Below, piece after piece: positions 33,576 to 42,444 of a DNA stretch of 55,499 bases; within the stretch, counting starts at the first letter, position 1, and every line of letters starts with the position of its first letter. A program made the position numbers and the translations under genes. The notes beneath the pieces are model-generated. The model searched no databases, had not been told where the DNA came from, and was given only the letters and a program-made list of their open reading frames with translations. Origin of the DNA: Flavobacteriales bacterium UBA7612 (lineage in GTDB: Bacteria > Bacteroidota > Bacteroidia > Flavobacteriales > Weeksellaceae); NCBI GenBank assembly GCA_002484335.1, contig DLJQ01000014.1, positions 41,803-97,301 of the forward strand. Direction: 5' to 3'.

Positions 33576-36500
33576 ATGATTAGAAATCTACAAAAACTAA
33601 CTAATTTAAAAGTAATTAAATCTAATTCTCTACCAATCCTAGGGACATTGTTATTACTATCAGGATCATATCTTTCTGCTCAACTTAAAATTGATCCAAG
33701 ATTTGAAAATCTTCTTAAAGAAAGAAAAAATAATGTTCTAAAAAAAACTAGTAATAGTTTAACAAACGATGAAGTATTACCTATCACTTCTTTAATATCT
33801 CCAAATGGTACAGTAAAAGAATACTATCAAGCCATTATTTATACTAAAGATCCTGAACAACTAAAAAAAGATGGATATTTAGTACAATCTGTTTCTGAAG
33901 ATTTCGTTACTGCATTATTATCTGAAAATGATTTTAATCGTTTAAGAGATAATCAATATATATCAACTGTTAAATATCCACAAATAGATTATTTAAATAA
34001 TCAATCCAATGTAATTGAATCTGGAGCAGCATTATTACAAAATGGTGTTTTGAATGGAACAAATTACACAGGAAAAGATATATTAGTTGGTATTTTTGAT
34101 ACAGGTATTGATTTCACTCATCCTGACTTTATTGATCCTATTACAAAACAATCTCGCATTTTAAGTATTTGGGATCAAACCCTAACACCTATTGCTGGAG
34201 AAAATTCTCCAAATCTATATAAAACTGCTAATAGAGGAGTAGAATATACTCAAGCACATATTAATGATGAAATAGATGGAACTCCTACAGGATATATAAG
34301 AGAGAAAGATACTCATGGGCATGGTACACATGTAGCAGGAACTGCTGCTGGTAATGGTTCTGGCTTAGAAGGAACTCCACATAAAGGTATGGCTCCCGAA
34401 GCAACGTTAGTTATCGTAAAAGGTGGAAATGATGGCTTTCCTACAACAAATACGATTGAAGCATTGGATTACTTTAAAAAAGTTGCTGACGAACAAGGTA
34501 AACCAATTGTTGTAAATATGAGTATTGGTGGACAAGCAAGTCCTCATGATGGAAAATCTGCTCATGAAATTAAAGTAAATGATTTTACTACATCTGGTCC
34601 TGGACGTGTTGTTGTAATTTCCGCTGGAAATGAAGGTAGCGGAAATATACACCAAAGAATTAATTTAGCTCCAAATGAAAAAAAATCAATAAAAATACAA
34701 ATAGGAGAAAATAACCTAGATTATACTTCTTCATTGTTCAGCTTTTTAGCATTTACTAAAGGAGATAAAAATACATCTGCTATTAATGTAAAATTAACTG
34801 CTCCAACTGGAGATGTTTTCACTCAAAATGCAGGTAGTGGTGGTACATACTATTTAAAAAATCAAACTGGAGATGAATATCAAGAATTAACTATATATAA
34901 CTATGTTGATAGTAGTTTAGGAAAAAGATTTATTCAATTAGCTACAGAAAGATTAGATTTAACTGATACAAAAGGTATATATGATTTAGAAATTGAGAAT
35001 ATTTCTAATAATAATATAACTCTTGATGGATGGCTATATACTACAAATTATAATTTAGCAGACATATATTTTCCTGAAGGAGATAACAATTATACTATAG
35101 GTTCTCCTGGTACGGCAGACGAAGCTATTACAGTTGCAAATTATGTTGGTAATGTTGCTTTTGCTGTAAATAGTGGTGTTCCTGCTAATAATGGAACTTA
35201 TAGTTCAAGTGTTATACAAACAGAAACTCTAAATTCTTCTAGTTCTAAAGGACCAAGAGCAGATGAAGCTCGTAAACCTGATATTGCTGCTGGGGGTACT
35301 TTTGTTATTTCTGCTAAAACAAAAGATAATATAGATCCATACATTATAGATGGAAAATATTATTCTCAAATGACAGGAACTAGCATGTCTTCGCCTGCTG
35401 TAGCGGGAGCAACAGCTCTATTATTACAAGCTAATAATCAATTAACTGCAAAAGACGTAAAACAACGTTTAATAGAGAATGTAAACAAAGATAATTTTAC
35501 AACTAATAATTATACAAACGAATTTGGGTATGGAAAATTAAACATTTACAAAGCTGTAGGTGCAGAAGTAAATAAATTGAACAATAATACTTCTTGTCCT
35601 ATTAGTGTAAACTACACTTTAGCAAACGATGTTCTTGCTTATAAATGGGGATTTCCTACTGAAAGAAATCCAGTGAATAATGGTACTAATAATGTTAACT
35701 ATGAAAAGGCAAACGTTGGAGTAAAATTAACAGCTACTGCAACTGGTAAACTTGGAAATATTACTTTTTTACTAGGTAATTACAATACTAATACCACTGC
35801 AACTATTCCATTAACTATAGAAATTAGAAAAGTAAATAATGAAGGAAAACCAGGTGATTTAATAACTACTAAAGTTATTAATAATATAAAGACATTAGAA
35901 CAATCTGGTTGGAATAACTTAAGTTTTATAGACGAAGATATTAACGTTATATCTGGACAGGAATTTTTTGTTATTTTAAAAACTACAAATACTAATTTAG
36001 TCCTTGGTTCAGACAACATAAATGTCTCTCAAAAAACTTATTTGTCAAGAGATAATGGAACAACATTCACTGTAAATAACCAATACAATGCTAAAGTAAG
36101 AGCACTAGTTTATGAGAATTTACCCGCAATAAAACAATTAGCAACAACTTCTAAAGAAGCCACTCAATCTGTAGAATTAGGATATAATCATTTTATTAAT
36201 GGATGTGAACTTATTACAAGAGTAGAAGCAAACGGAGTTATACCGATTTCTGGTAATACAACTGCTAAAGTTTGGATTGATTCTGAAGCTAAGAACTTTG
36301 TACAAAGAAGAATTGAAATTAATGCAAGTAATAATAATTCAACTTCAACAGGTAAAGTAACATTATATTACACTCAAAATGATTTTGATATCTATAATAA
36401 AAATTCTATAGTAAAATTACCTACTTCTCCAACAGATGACACAAATAAAGATAATTTAATTATTTATTATTATGCTGGAAAGAGTAAAGATAATACTGGA

Positions 36501-36899
36501 TTATCTTCTTCATATGAAAATACTCCTATTAGTACAAAACTAGAAGCAAGTAATGTTATTTGGAATGACACTTATAAATATTGGGAAATTACGGTAGATG
36601 CGGTTGGTTTTGGAGGATATTTATTATCTACAGACTCTACATTATCTAACATAGATAATACTTTAAACCAATTAACAGTTTATCCAAATCCTATAATAAA
36701 CGATTTATCTGTTAATTTACCATCTAATATTAATAATGCTCAAATAAATATTATTAATATAACTGGTCAAACTGTTTTAAAAACAGATGTTAAACAAAAT
36801 TACAATAAAATTAATTTAAGTAACTTACCTAAAGGTGTATATATTATTGAAATAAAAACAACTAATGGTACTGTAACTAAAAAAATTATCAAAAATTAA
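33576..36899 (+). CDS. T9SS-exported S8 family serine peptidase (subtilase)
   Basis: A 1107-residue secreted protease. The N-terminal signal is long (hydrophobic core about 19-32, cleavage near LSAQ). A propeptide with an inhibitor-like region spans about 80-141. The subtilisin domain has catalytic Asp175 (VGIFDTGIDFTHPDF), His249 (DTHGHGTHVAG) and Ser603 (MTGTSMSSPAVAGA). The wide His-Ser gap holds a large insert (about 370-530), as in Bacteroidota subtilases. Jelly-roll-like regions follow, and a type A sorting domain ends the protein (LTVYPNPIINDLSV ... GVYIIEIKTTNGTVTKKIIK, about 1033-1107), which directs export by the type IX system. Upstream lies a small lipoprotein homologous to its own propeptide. 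Confidence 0.95.
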   Translation: MIRNLQKLTNLKVIKSNSLPILGTLLLLSGSYLSAQLKIDPRFENLLKERKNNVLKKTSNSLTNDEVLPITSLISPNGTVKEYYQAIIYTKDPEQLKKDGYLVQSVSEDFVTALLSENDFNRLRDNQYISTVKYPQIDYLNNQSNVIESGAALLQNGVLNGTNYTGKDILVGIFDTGIDFTHPDFIDPITKQSRILSIWDQTLTPIAGENSPNLYKTANRGVEYTQAHINDEIDGTPTGYIREKDTHGHGTHVAGTAAGNGSGLEGTPHKGMAPEATLVIVKGGNDGFPTTNTIEALDYFKKVADEQGKPIVVNMSIGGQASPHDGKSAHEIKVNDFTTSGPGRVVVISAGNEGSGNIHQRINLAPNEKKSIKIQIGENNLDYTSSLFSFLAFTKGDKNTSAINVKLTAPTGDVFTQNAGSGGTYYLKNQTGDEYQELTIYNYVDSSLGKRFIQLATERLDLTDTKGIYDLEIENISNNNITLDGWLYTTNYNLADIYFPEGDNNYTIGSPGTADEAITVANYVGNVAFAVNSGVPANNGTYSSSVIQTETLNSSSSKGPRADEARKPDIAAGGTFVISAKTKDNIDPYIIDGKYYSQMTGTSMSSPAVAGATALLLQANNQLTAKDVKQRLIENVNKDNFTTNNYTNEFGYGKLNIYKAVGAEVNKLNNNTSCPISVNYTLANDVLAYKWGFPTERNPVNNGTNNVNYEKANVGVKLTATATGKLGNITFLLGNYNTNTTATIPLTIEIRKVNNEGKPGDLITTKVINNIKTLEQSGWNNLSFIDEDINVISGQEFFVILKTTNTNLVLGSDNINVSQKTYLSRDNGTTFTVNNQYNAKVRALVYENLPAIKQLATTSKEATQSVELGYNHFINGCELITRVEANGVIPISGNTTAKVWIDSEAKNFVQRRIEINASNNNSTSTGKVTLYYTQNDFDIYNKNSIVKLPTSPTDDTNKDNLIIYYYAGKSKDNTGLSSSYENTPISTKLEASNVIWNDTYKYWEITVDAVGFGGYLLSTDSTLSNIDNTLNQLTVYPNPIINDLSVNLPSNINNAQINIINITGQTVLKTDVKQNYNKINLSNLPKGVYIIEIKTTNGTVTKKIIKN

Positions 36900-36909
36900 T
36901 TATAAATAA

Positions 36910-36941
36910 AAAAGGTTAAGAAGAGTTCTTCTTAACCTTTT
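36910..36941. terminator. Terminator between subtilase and RlpA genes
   Basis: AAAAGGTTAAGAAGA (36910-36924) pairs perfectly with TCTTCTTAACCTTTT (36927-36941), 11 bases after the subtilase stop. It is bidirectional for the convergent rlpA gene. Confidence 0.85.
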
Positions 36942-36965
36942 AATTTTTTCTTCATTTCTAGATTT

Positions 36966-37481
36966 TTAATCTTCGCTTTTTAATACTTCGTACTCAACTT
37001 GCATCACACCTGTATTAGTATGACCAATTTCATCGAAAGCAGCTTGACTTAAATCTAAAACTCTAGACTTTACATATGGTCCTCTATCATTTATTTCTAC
37101 AACAACAGATTTCCCATTTCTAATATTTGTAACTTTTACTTTAGTCCCAAATGGTAAAGACTTATGTGCAGCAGTAAGTTCATGTTTATCATACTTTTCC
37201 CCACTTGCTGTTTGTCGTCCATGGAATTTTCCTCCATACCAAGAAACAACTCCTGTAGAAATTTTATGAGCACTATTCTCTATAAAATCATCTACTTCTT
37301 TCTCATTTGATAATGTATCATTTTTAATTGTATCATTATCAACTACACTTCCTGTTCTTTTCTCTGAAGCTGTTATGATAGTTGTTCTATCTTTCTCAGA
37401 TTCTTTAAAAATTTTACCATCAGCATTCGCTATTGGAAAAATCATTAACATCGCTATAAAAGCTGTAATGCTTTTCGTCAT
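36966..37481 (-). CDS. rlpA: RlpA-like septal lytic transglycosylase
   Basis: A 171-residue protein with a signal peptide (ending near NADG or ANA, residues 18-22), a polar linker, and a C-terminal double-psi beta-barrel. The barrel shows GVVSWYGGKFHGRQTASGE, LTAAHKSLPFGTKVKVTN and NDRGPYVKSRVLDLS; the Asp of NDRGP corresponds to the catalytic Asp of RlpA. In other bacteria RlpA cleaves denuded glycan at the division septum. There is no SPOR domain here, so targeting to the septum would need another route. It has its own -7 box and lies outside the dcw operon terminator. Confidence 0.9.
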   Translation of the reverse strand: MTKSITAFIAMLMIFPIANADGKIFKESEKDRTTIITASEKRTGSVVDNDTIKNDTLSNEKEVDDFIENSAHKISTGVVSWYGGKFHGRQTASGEKYDKHELTAAHKSLPFGTKVKVTNIRNGKSVVVEINDRGPYVKSRVLDLSQAAFDEIGHTNTGVMQVEYEVLKSED

Positions 37482-37506
37482 CCTTTAGATATTTCTGATT
37501 ACTTTG

Positions 37507-37514
37507 CAAATTTA
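37507..37514 (-). promoter_or_regulatory. -7 box of the rlpA-like gene
   Basis: TAAATTTG on the minus strand matches TAnnTTTG, 25 bases before the ATG. No -33 element is seen at the right spacing. Confidence 0.45.
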
Positions 37515-37720
37515 AGGTTATCAACCACTTGTTATCTAAAACAATTCTAATTAATGGTAAATTACAAAATCTTACATCTTGAAACATCTATTTTAAGTGG
37601 CTCAGAGAGAAATGTTAATTAAAAGTTAAAATAAAAGGTGTTTATTAATTATTTTAACTTTTGAGAACAATTCAATGTTAAGAACTTGATTATCAAATAT
37701 TTAAAAATATAACGTTAAAT

Positions 37721-37755
37721 AAAAAAAAGATAAAATATTAAATATTTTACCTTTT
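37721..37755 (-). terminator. yqeY terminator
   Basis: On the minus strand AAAAG then TAAAATATT pairs with AATATTTTA then CTTTT around a single central base pair region, followed by a run of T (eight A on the plus strand at 37721-37728). One mismatch lies between the two stem parts. It is 30 bases beyond the yqeY stop. Confidence 0.7.
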
Positions 37756-37784
37756 CTTAATATTTGAAATATAAAATTGAGAAA

Positions 37785-38237
37785 TTATAAGCTTGATAAA
37801 ATCTCTTTTACCTTTATTGATATTAATTTTCCTTCTGCTTTACCAGCAAGTTTTGAAGAAGCTGCTCCCATTACTTTACCCATGTCTTTAGCAGATGTAG
37901 CTCCAACCTCAGTGATTATTTCTTTTAAAGCAACTGTCAATTCTTCTTCAGATAATTGAACAGGTAAAAACTGTTGAATAACCTCAGCTTGAGCTAATTC
38001 TTTTTCAGCTAATTCAGGACGATTATTAGTTTCAAATTGCTCAGCTGCCTCTTTACGCTGTTTTACTAATTTTTGTAACAAAGCTATTTCTTGATCTTCT
38101 GATAATTCTCCATTAGCTCCAGATGTTTTTGCTAATAATAATTCAGACTTTACAGCTCTAAGAGCTTCAAGAGCAATTGTGTTTTTAGCTTTCATAGCTT
38201 CTTTCAATTGCCCCATTATTTGAGATTCTAAATTCAT
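37785..38237 (-). CDS. yqeY: GatB/YqeY domain protein
   Basis: A 150-residue cytoplasmic protein, the normal length for stand-alone YqeY. It begins with the conserved MNLESQIMGQLKEAMKAKNTIALEALRAVKSEL and ends with the GAD-like half GATSAKDMGKVMGAASSKLAGKAEGKLISIKVKEIL. The domain is the tRNA-binding tail of GatB amidotransferase, but stand-alone members have an uncertain role in tRNA-related metabolism. It follows ftsZ, as in many Flavobacteriia, yet is separated from it by a terminator and its own promoter. Confidence 0.94.
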   Translation of the reverse strand: MNLESQIMGQLKEAMKAKNTIALEALRAVKSELLLAKTSGANGELSEDQEIALLQKLVKQRKEAAEQFETNNRPELAEKELAQAEVIQQFLPVQLSEEELTVALKEIITEVGATSAKDMGKVMGAASSKLAGKAEGKLISIKVKEILSSL

Positions 38238-38256
38238 TTGTTTTACTTTTATACTA

Positions 38257-38287
38257 CAAATTTATAACAAAAAAAGGCTCATTGCAA
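38257..38287 (-). promoter_or_regulatory. yqeY promoter overlapping the ftsZ terminator
   Basis: The minus strand has TTG (38285-38287), 20 bases, then TAAATTTG (38257-38264), matching the TTG-N17-23-TAnnTTTG consensus. The -33 TTG lies in the loop of the ftsZ terminator hairpin. Confidence 0.6.
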
Positions 38288-38303
38288 AAGCAATGAACCT
38301 TTT
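38272..38303 (-). terminator. ftsZ (dcw operon) terminator
   Basis: GCAATGAaCCTTTT (38290-38303) pairs with AAAAGGcTCATTGC (38272-38285) with one mismatch around a 4-base loop; on the minus strand a T-run follows. Confidence 0.8.
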
Positions 38304-38340
38304 ATATAATAAGAATATTTAAATTAAGAATAACTTACAA

Positions 38341-40203
38341 TTAATCTACATTATCATGTAAAAAATTATTTGGACGAATTTGTGTTTCGTTATTTCTATT
38401 TGTTCCTACTGAAAAATCTGACGATTGATTATCTGTACGATCAGATAAATTAAGTCCTTGTCTCTTATATGCAGGAATAGCTTCAAATTCATCAACTTGA
38501 GAATTAGTCATCGTATTATTAAATTTAAAATTAAACTGTTTTAAACGACTTCTTCTTTCTTCAATTACATTATTTAATTCTTCATCTGTAGATTGCTCTA
38601 TTGGTTTACTAAAAGGATCTAAAGTAACTTGAGTTGCTTGTTCTTGTTGATAAGCAAAATTAGTAGAGTTAGAATCATTAACATTAGATGAATCTAGATG
38701 ATTAAAAGTTTCATTTGATGACTGAAAACTTTCATAGCTATTTTGTGGATAACTATTTGTTGATTCAGAAGATACACTATTTGAATAAGAATTATAACTA
38801 TTATTATTCTGACTTTGATTATTCAATTCTTGCTGTGGTCGATTAAAATCAGATTTTAATCGTGGTTCAAAATCATTATAAGTATTATTATTTTCTCTAA
38901 TCGGTTCTTCTTCAACATCATCTAAAACATAACGCTTTGGTGAATTATAATCATTCTCTTGAATTGTTTGATTAAATGATTGTTGTTGAAAACTTTGATT
39001 AATATCGGCTTGACGATAATTATTCTTTGGCTCTTCAGGTTTTTGAATTTGCTGAGAAGCTTGTTCTGAATTATTATTTGTTGCTGGACGACCAAAGTTT
39101 AATGTCATTGGTTTAACACGATTCACAAATGGTTGATCTACTGATAAAGTTTTATTTATAGGTTGATCCTCTTCTAATGTATGAACAATTTTTTGCTCTT
39201 CTTTACCTGTATAAGTCTGATCTTCTGTGGGAAAACCTGTTGCAACAACAGTTACAGAAATAGAATCACCTAATTCTAAATCTTCACCTATACCCATAAT
39301 AATATTAGCACTATTACCAGCTTCTTGTTGAATATAATCATTGATTATACCAATTTCATCCATAGTAATTTCATTATTACCTGATAAAATTAATAACAAT
39401 ACATTTCTAGCACCTGTAATTTTATTATTGTTTAATAATGGAGAATCTAAGGCTGAAGAAATAGCATCTTTTGCTTTATTTTCTCCACTTCCTTTTGCAG
39501 AACCCATAATTGCAGTTCCTGAATTTTTAAGAACTGTACGAGCATCTCGTAAGTCAATATTCATTGCATAATGTTGTGTAATAACTTCTGCAATACCTTT
39601 TGCGGCAGTAGTTAAAACCTCATCTGCTTTAGAAAAGCCATTTTTAAAACCTAAATTACCATATAATTCACGTAATTTATCATTATTGATAACGATTAGT
39701 GAATCTACATTTTTACGCAATTTTTCGATACCTTTTTCAGCTTGTTCCAACCTCATTCTTCCTTCAAAAAAGAATGGCGCTGTTACAATACCTACAGTCA
39801 AAATATCCATTTCTTTTGCTATTCCTGCAATTACTGGGGCTGCACCTGTACCAGTACCACCTCCCATTCCTGCAGTAATAAAAACCATTTTAGTACCTTC
39901 ATCTAAAACTGCTTTTACATCTTCAGCACTTTCAATTGCAGATTGTTCACCAACTTCAGGATTTGCACCTGCTCCTAATCCTTCTGTAATAGCTTGTCCT
40001 AATTGTATTCTAGTAGAAACTGGACTATTTGATAATGCTTGAGAGTCCGTATTACAAATTACAAATTCTACACCTGCAATTCCTTGTTCGAACATATAGT
40101 TTACAGCATTACTACCACCTCCTCCAACTCCAATCACTTTGATTGCTTGAGATCTACTTTTTGGTAAGTTGAATACAATATCTCCTGTTAACGTATCACT
40201 CAT
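38341..40203 (-). CDS. ftsZ: Cell division GTPase FtsZ
   Basis: Tubulin-like GTPase that forms the division ring at midcell. It has 620 residues: a globular domain of about 320 (GVGGGGSNAVNYM, the tubulin signature GGGTGTGAAPVIA, and TVVATGF), then a long Asn/Gln/Ser-rich linker (about 340-560), then the conserved membrane-anchor-binding peptide EFEAIPAYKRQGLNL (about 572-586). Unusually, another 34 residues follow this peptide. E. coli FtsZ has 383 residues, and the difference is almost all linker and tail. It is the last gene of the dcw operon, after ftsA. Confidence 0.97.
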   Translation of the reverse strand: MSDTLTGDIVFNLPKSRSQAIKVIGVGGGGSNAVNYMFEQGIAGVEFVICNTDSQALSNSPVSTRIQLGQAITEGLGAGANPEVGEQSAIESAEDVKAVLDEGTKMVFITAGMGGGTGTGAAPVIAGIAKEMDILTVGIVTAPFFFEGRMRLEQAEKGIEKLRKNVDSLIVINNDKLRELYGNLGFKNGFSKADEVLTTAAKGIAEVITQHYAMNIDLRDARTVLKNSGTAIMGSAKGSGENKAKDAISSALDSPLLNNNKITGARNVLLLILSGNNEITMDEIGIINDYIQQEAGNSANIIMGIGEDLELGDSISVTVVATGFPTEDQTYTGKEEQKIVHTLEEDQPINKTLSVDQPFVNRVKPMTLNFGRPATNNNSEQASQQIQKPEEPKNNYRQADINQSFQQQSFNQTIQENDYNSPKRYVLDDVEEEPIRENNNTYNDFEPRLKSDFNRPQQELNNQSQNNNSYNSYSNSVSSESTNSYPQNSYESFQSSNETFNHLDSSNVNDSNSTNFAYQQEQATQVTLDPFSKPIEQSTDEELNNVIEERRSRLKQFNFKFNNTMTNSQVDEFEAIPAYKRQGLNLSDRTDNQSSDFSVGTNRNNETQIRPNNFLHDNVD

Positions 40204-40247
40204 ATCCTTATTTTTAAATTGGTTCTTAATTTATTTTATTCTTATTC

Positions 40248-41714
40248 TTATTCAGTTTCGTTTATCATTTGAATGAACTTATCTGTCCATTTAGAAAAAA
40301 AACTTTTCTTTTCTGGCTTAGATTTCGTTTCTACTTTTTGACCTATTTCTTGATCTAGTAAATCATCTACTATATCTTCTCTCTTAGGTCTTCTTATAAT
40401 TTTTTCTTCAATCTTTACTTCAGCTATTTCTTCTAATTTAACTTCTTTAGCCTTTTCTTTATGAATTCCTATTTCTAATTCTTCTTGATTATTTAAATTA
40501 TTAATAACAGGTTTTTCAAAGATTTCTCGTTGATAATTATAACTCAATTCTAACTCTTCTAATCCCTTCATCAATAATCCTACCGATGTTGCATATTCTG
40601 GCCCACTAATTTCTTCTGCTTTAGCACCTACTATATGTTCATTAGAATATCCTATCCTTACATCCATCCCCGTAACGTATTCAGTTAGTTGACGTATGTG
40701 TTTTAATTTTGATCCTCCTCCTGTTAAAACAATACCAGCAATTAATTTTTTATTTTGATCTTCGCAACCATAATTTTTTAATTCTAAGTAAACTTGTTCT
40801 AATATTTCTTGAACACGAGCGTGAATTATTTGAGACAATCTTTTTAAAGAAATTTCTTTTGCTTCTCTCCCTTTTAAACCTGGAATTGAAACAATTTCAG
40901 TTTCTTTATTTTCTCCTGGCCATGCTGAACCAAATTTTTCTTTTAACGCTTCTGCCTGTTTTCCTATAATGGAACAACCAACTTTTATATCTTCAGTAAT
41001 TACATTTCCTCCGAAAGGAATTACTGAAGTATGACGAATAATATTATCTTTAAAAATTGCAATATCAGTTGTACCTCCACCTATATCAATTAATGCAACA
41101 CCAGCTTCTTTTTCTTCCTCACTTAAAGCTGCACTAGAAGATGCTATAGGTTCTAAAGTAATACTTGCCAGACGTAATCCTGCTGCTTTTACACAACGAG
41201 CAATATTTCTAATAGAGGATACTTGACCAACTACAACATGAAAATTAGCTTCAAGACGACTACCATACATCCCGATAGGCTCTCTAATTTCTCCTTCGTT
41301 ATCTACCTTAAATTCCTGAGGAAGAACATGAATTATTTCTTCACCAGGTAACATAACCAATTTATAAACTTGATTGGTTAACAATTTCAAATCGTTGTCA
41401 TCAATTACATCTTCAGAATTCGTTCTTGTAATGTAATCGCTATGTTGTAAACTACGAATGTGTTGTCCAGCAATACCTACAGTCACATCTGTTATTTTTA
41501 TTCCAGAATTTTTCTCTGCTTTATCTATTGCTTCTTTAATAGAATTTATAGTCTGAGTTATATTATTTACTACTCCTCTATGTACACCCAAACTTTTAGC
41601 TTGACCATATCCTAAAATTTCTATTTTTCCATTCTCATTTTTTCTACCGACAAGTGCTACAATCTTTGTAGTCCCTATGTCTAAGCCAACTGCAATTTTG
41701 CTATTGTTTTCCAT
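40248..41714 (-). CDS. ftsA: Cell division protein FtsA
   Basis: Actin-fold ATPase that tethers FtsZ to the membrane. It has 488 residues, longer than E. coli FtsA (420). The phosphate-binding motifs are visible: VGLDIGTTKIVALVG at the start, VALIDIGGGTTDIAIFK in the middle and GIVLTGGGSKLKHIRQL later. The C-terminus, after an extra charged segment of about 65 residues, is KKSFFSKWTDKFIQMINE, an amphipathic helix suited to membrane targeting. It overlaps ftsQ by 14 bases and is 44 bases before ftsZ. Confidence 0.96.
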   Translation of the reverse strand: MENNSKIAVGLDIGTTKIVALVGRKNENGKIEILGYGQAKSLGVHRGVVNNITQTINSIKEAIDKAEKNSGIKITDVTVGIAGQHIRSLQHSDYITRTNSEDVIDDNDLKLLTNQVYKLVMLPGEEIIHVLPQEFKVDNEGEIREPIGMYGSRLEANFHVVVGQVSSIRNIARCVKAAGLRLASITLEPIASSSAALSEEEKEAGVALIDIGGGTTDIAIFKDNIIRHTSVIPFGGNVITEDIKVGCSIIGKQAEALKEKFGSAWPGENKETEIVSIPGLKGREAKEISLKRLSQIIHARVQEILEQVYLELKNYGCEDQNKKLIAGIVLTGGGSKLKHIRQLTEYVTGMDVRIGYSNEHIVGAKAEEISGPEYATSVGLLMKGLEELELSYNYQREIFEKPVINNLNNQEELEIGIHKEKAKEVKLEEIAEVKIEEKIIRRPKREDIVDDLLDQEIGQKVETKSKPEKKSFFSKWTDKFIQMINETE

Positions 41715-42444
41715 TTTTTATACGTTTGGTTGCTACAACTTGGTTTACAAATTTTAAGCTTAATTTTTCATAATCTTCTGTTCCAATATAATCAATGTAT
41801 TGATTATAAAATAAATCTAGATTATGTAATTTTTGATCAAAATTATTCAAAGTACCTAACTCAATATAATAATTACCTGAATTAACAAGTAAATCATAGG
41901 AGCGTTGCCCTTTTTTTTCTATCGCTATAATATGATTTTTTAGTAAATCATCCTCTTTAAGAGCTATTACGAACTTACTTAAATCCTCATATTCATTTGG
42001 TTTTACATCTCCAGAGATCAAAATGACATTTGCTGAACTTAGTTTTGACAAAGGCATTTTTTCTCCATTATTAGTTAAATAAAATTCATTTTTTGGAGTT
42101 TTTACTCTAGCTACTGCTTTATTAGCAACAATATCTAATCGTATTACACCATTAATATTTTTATTTACTTGAACTGAGTCTACAAAAGGATTTTCTGAAA
42201 CTCTTTGTTCTATTTCCTTAACATTTACGTCTTTTAATTTTTGACTTAAAATATCTTTTCCTCCTTTATTGATAATTTCTCTTATTGCTTCATCATTAAT
42301 AAAATAATTATCTACAGGTTGAACAAACGCAACATCTAGTTTACTCACTTTACGCGAAGCATTGTGAATTATGGTAAAACTAATTAATCCAATTAGTAAC
42401 ATAACTCCTAAAATCACTTTTATGATTTTCAATTTACGCTTCAC
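41701..42444 (-). CDS. ftsQ: Cell division protein FtsQ/DivIB
   Basis: A 247-residue bitopic division protein with a short cytoplasmic start, one membrane helix (about residues 8-27), and a periplasmic part with a POTRA-like region (VAFVQPVDNYFINDEAIREIINKGG) and NPFVDSVQVNKNINGVIRLDI, then the beta domain YYIELGTLNNFDQKLHNLDLFY. Sequence identity to proteobacterial FtsQ is low, but position between murC and ftsA and topology fit. It overlaps murC by 11 bases and ftsA by 14. Confidence 0.9.
   Translation of the reverse strand: MKRKLKIIKVILGVMLLIGLISFTIIHNASRKVSKLDVAFVQPVDNYFINDEAIREIINKGGKDILSQKLKDVNVKEIEQRVSENPFVDSVQVNKNINGVIRLDIVANKAVARVKTPKNEFYLTNNGEKMPLSKLSSANVILISGDVKPNEYEDLSKFVIALKEDDLLKNHIIAIEKKGQRSYDLLVNSGNYYIELGTLNNFDQKLHNLDLFYNQYIDYIGTEDYEKLSLKFVNQVVATKRIKNGKQ

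Larger units (their letters stand above)
37482..37784. other. Intergenic region between yqeY and rlpA
   Basis: AT-rich, no gene. It holds the rlpA -7 box and the yqeY terminator (37721-37755); nothing else is evident. Confidence 0.6.
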
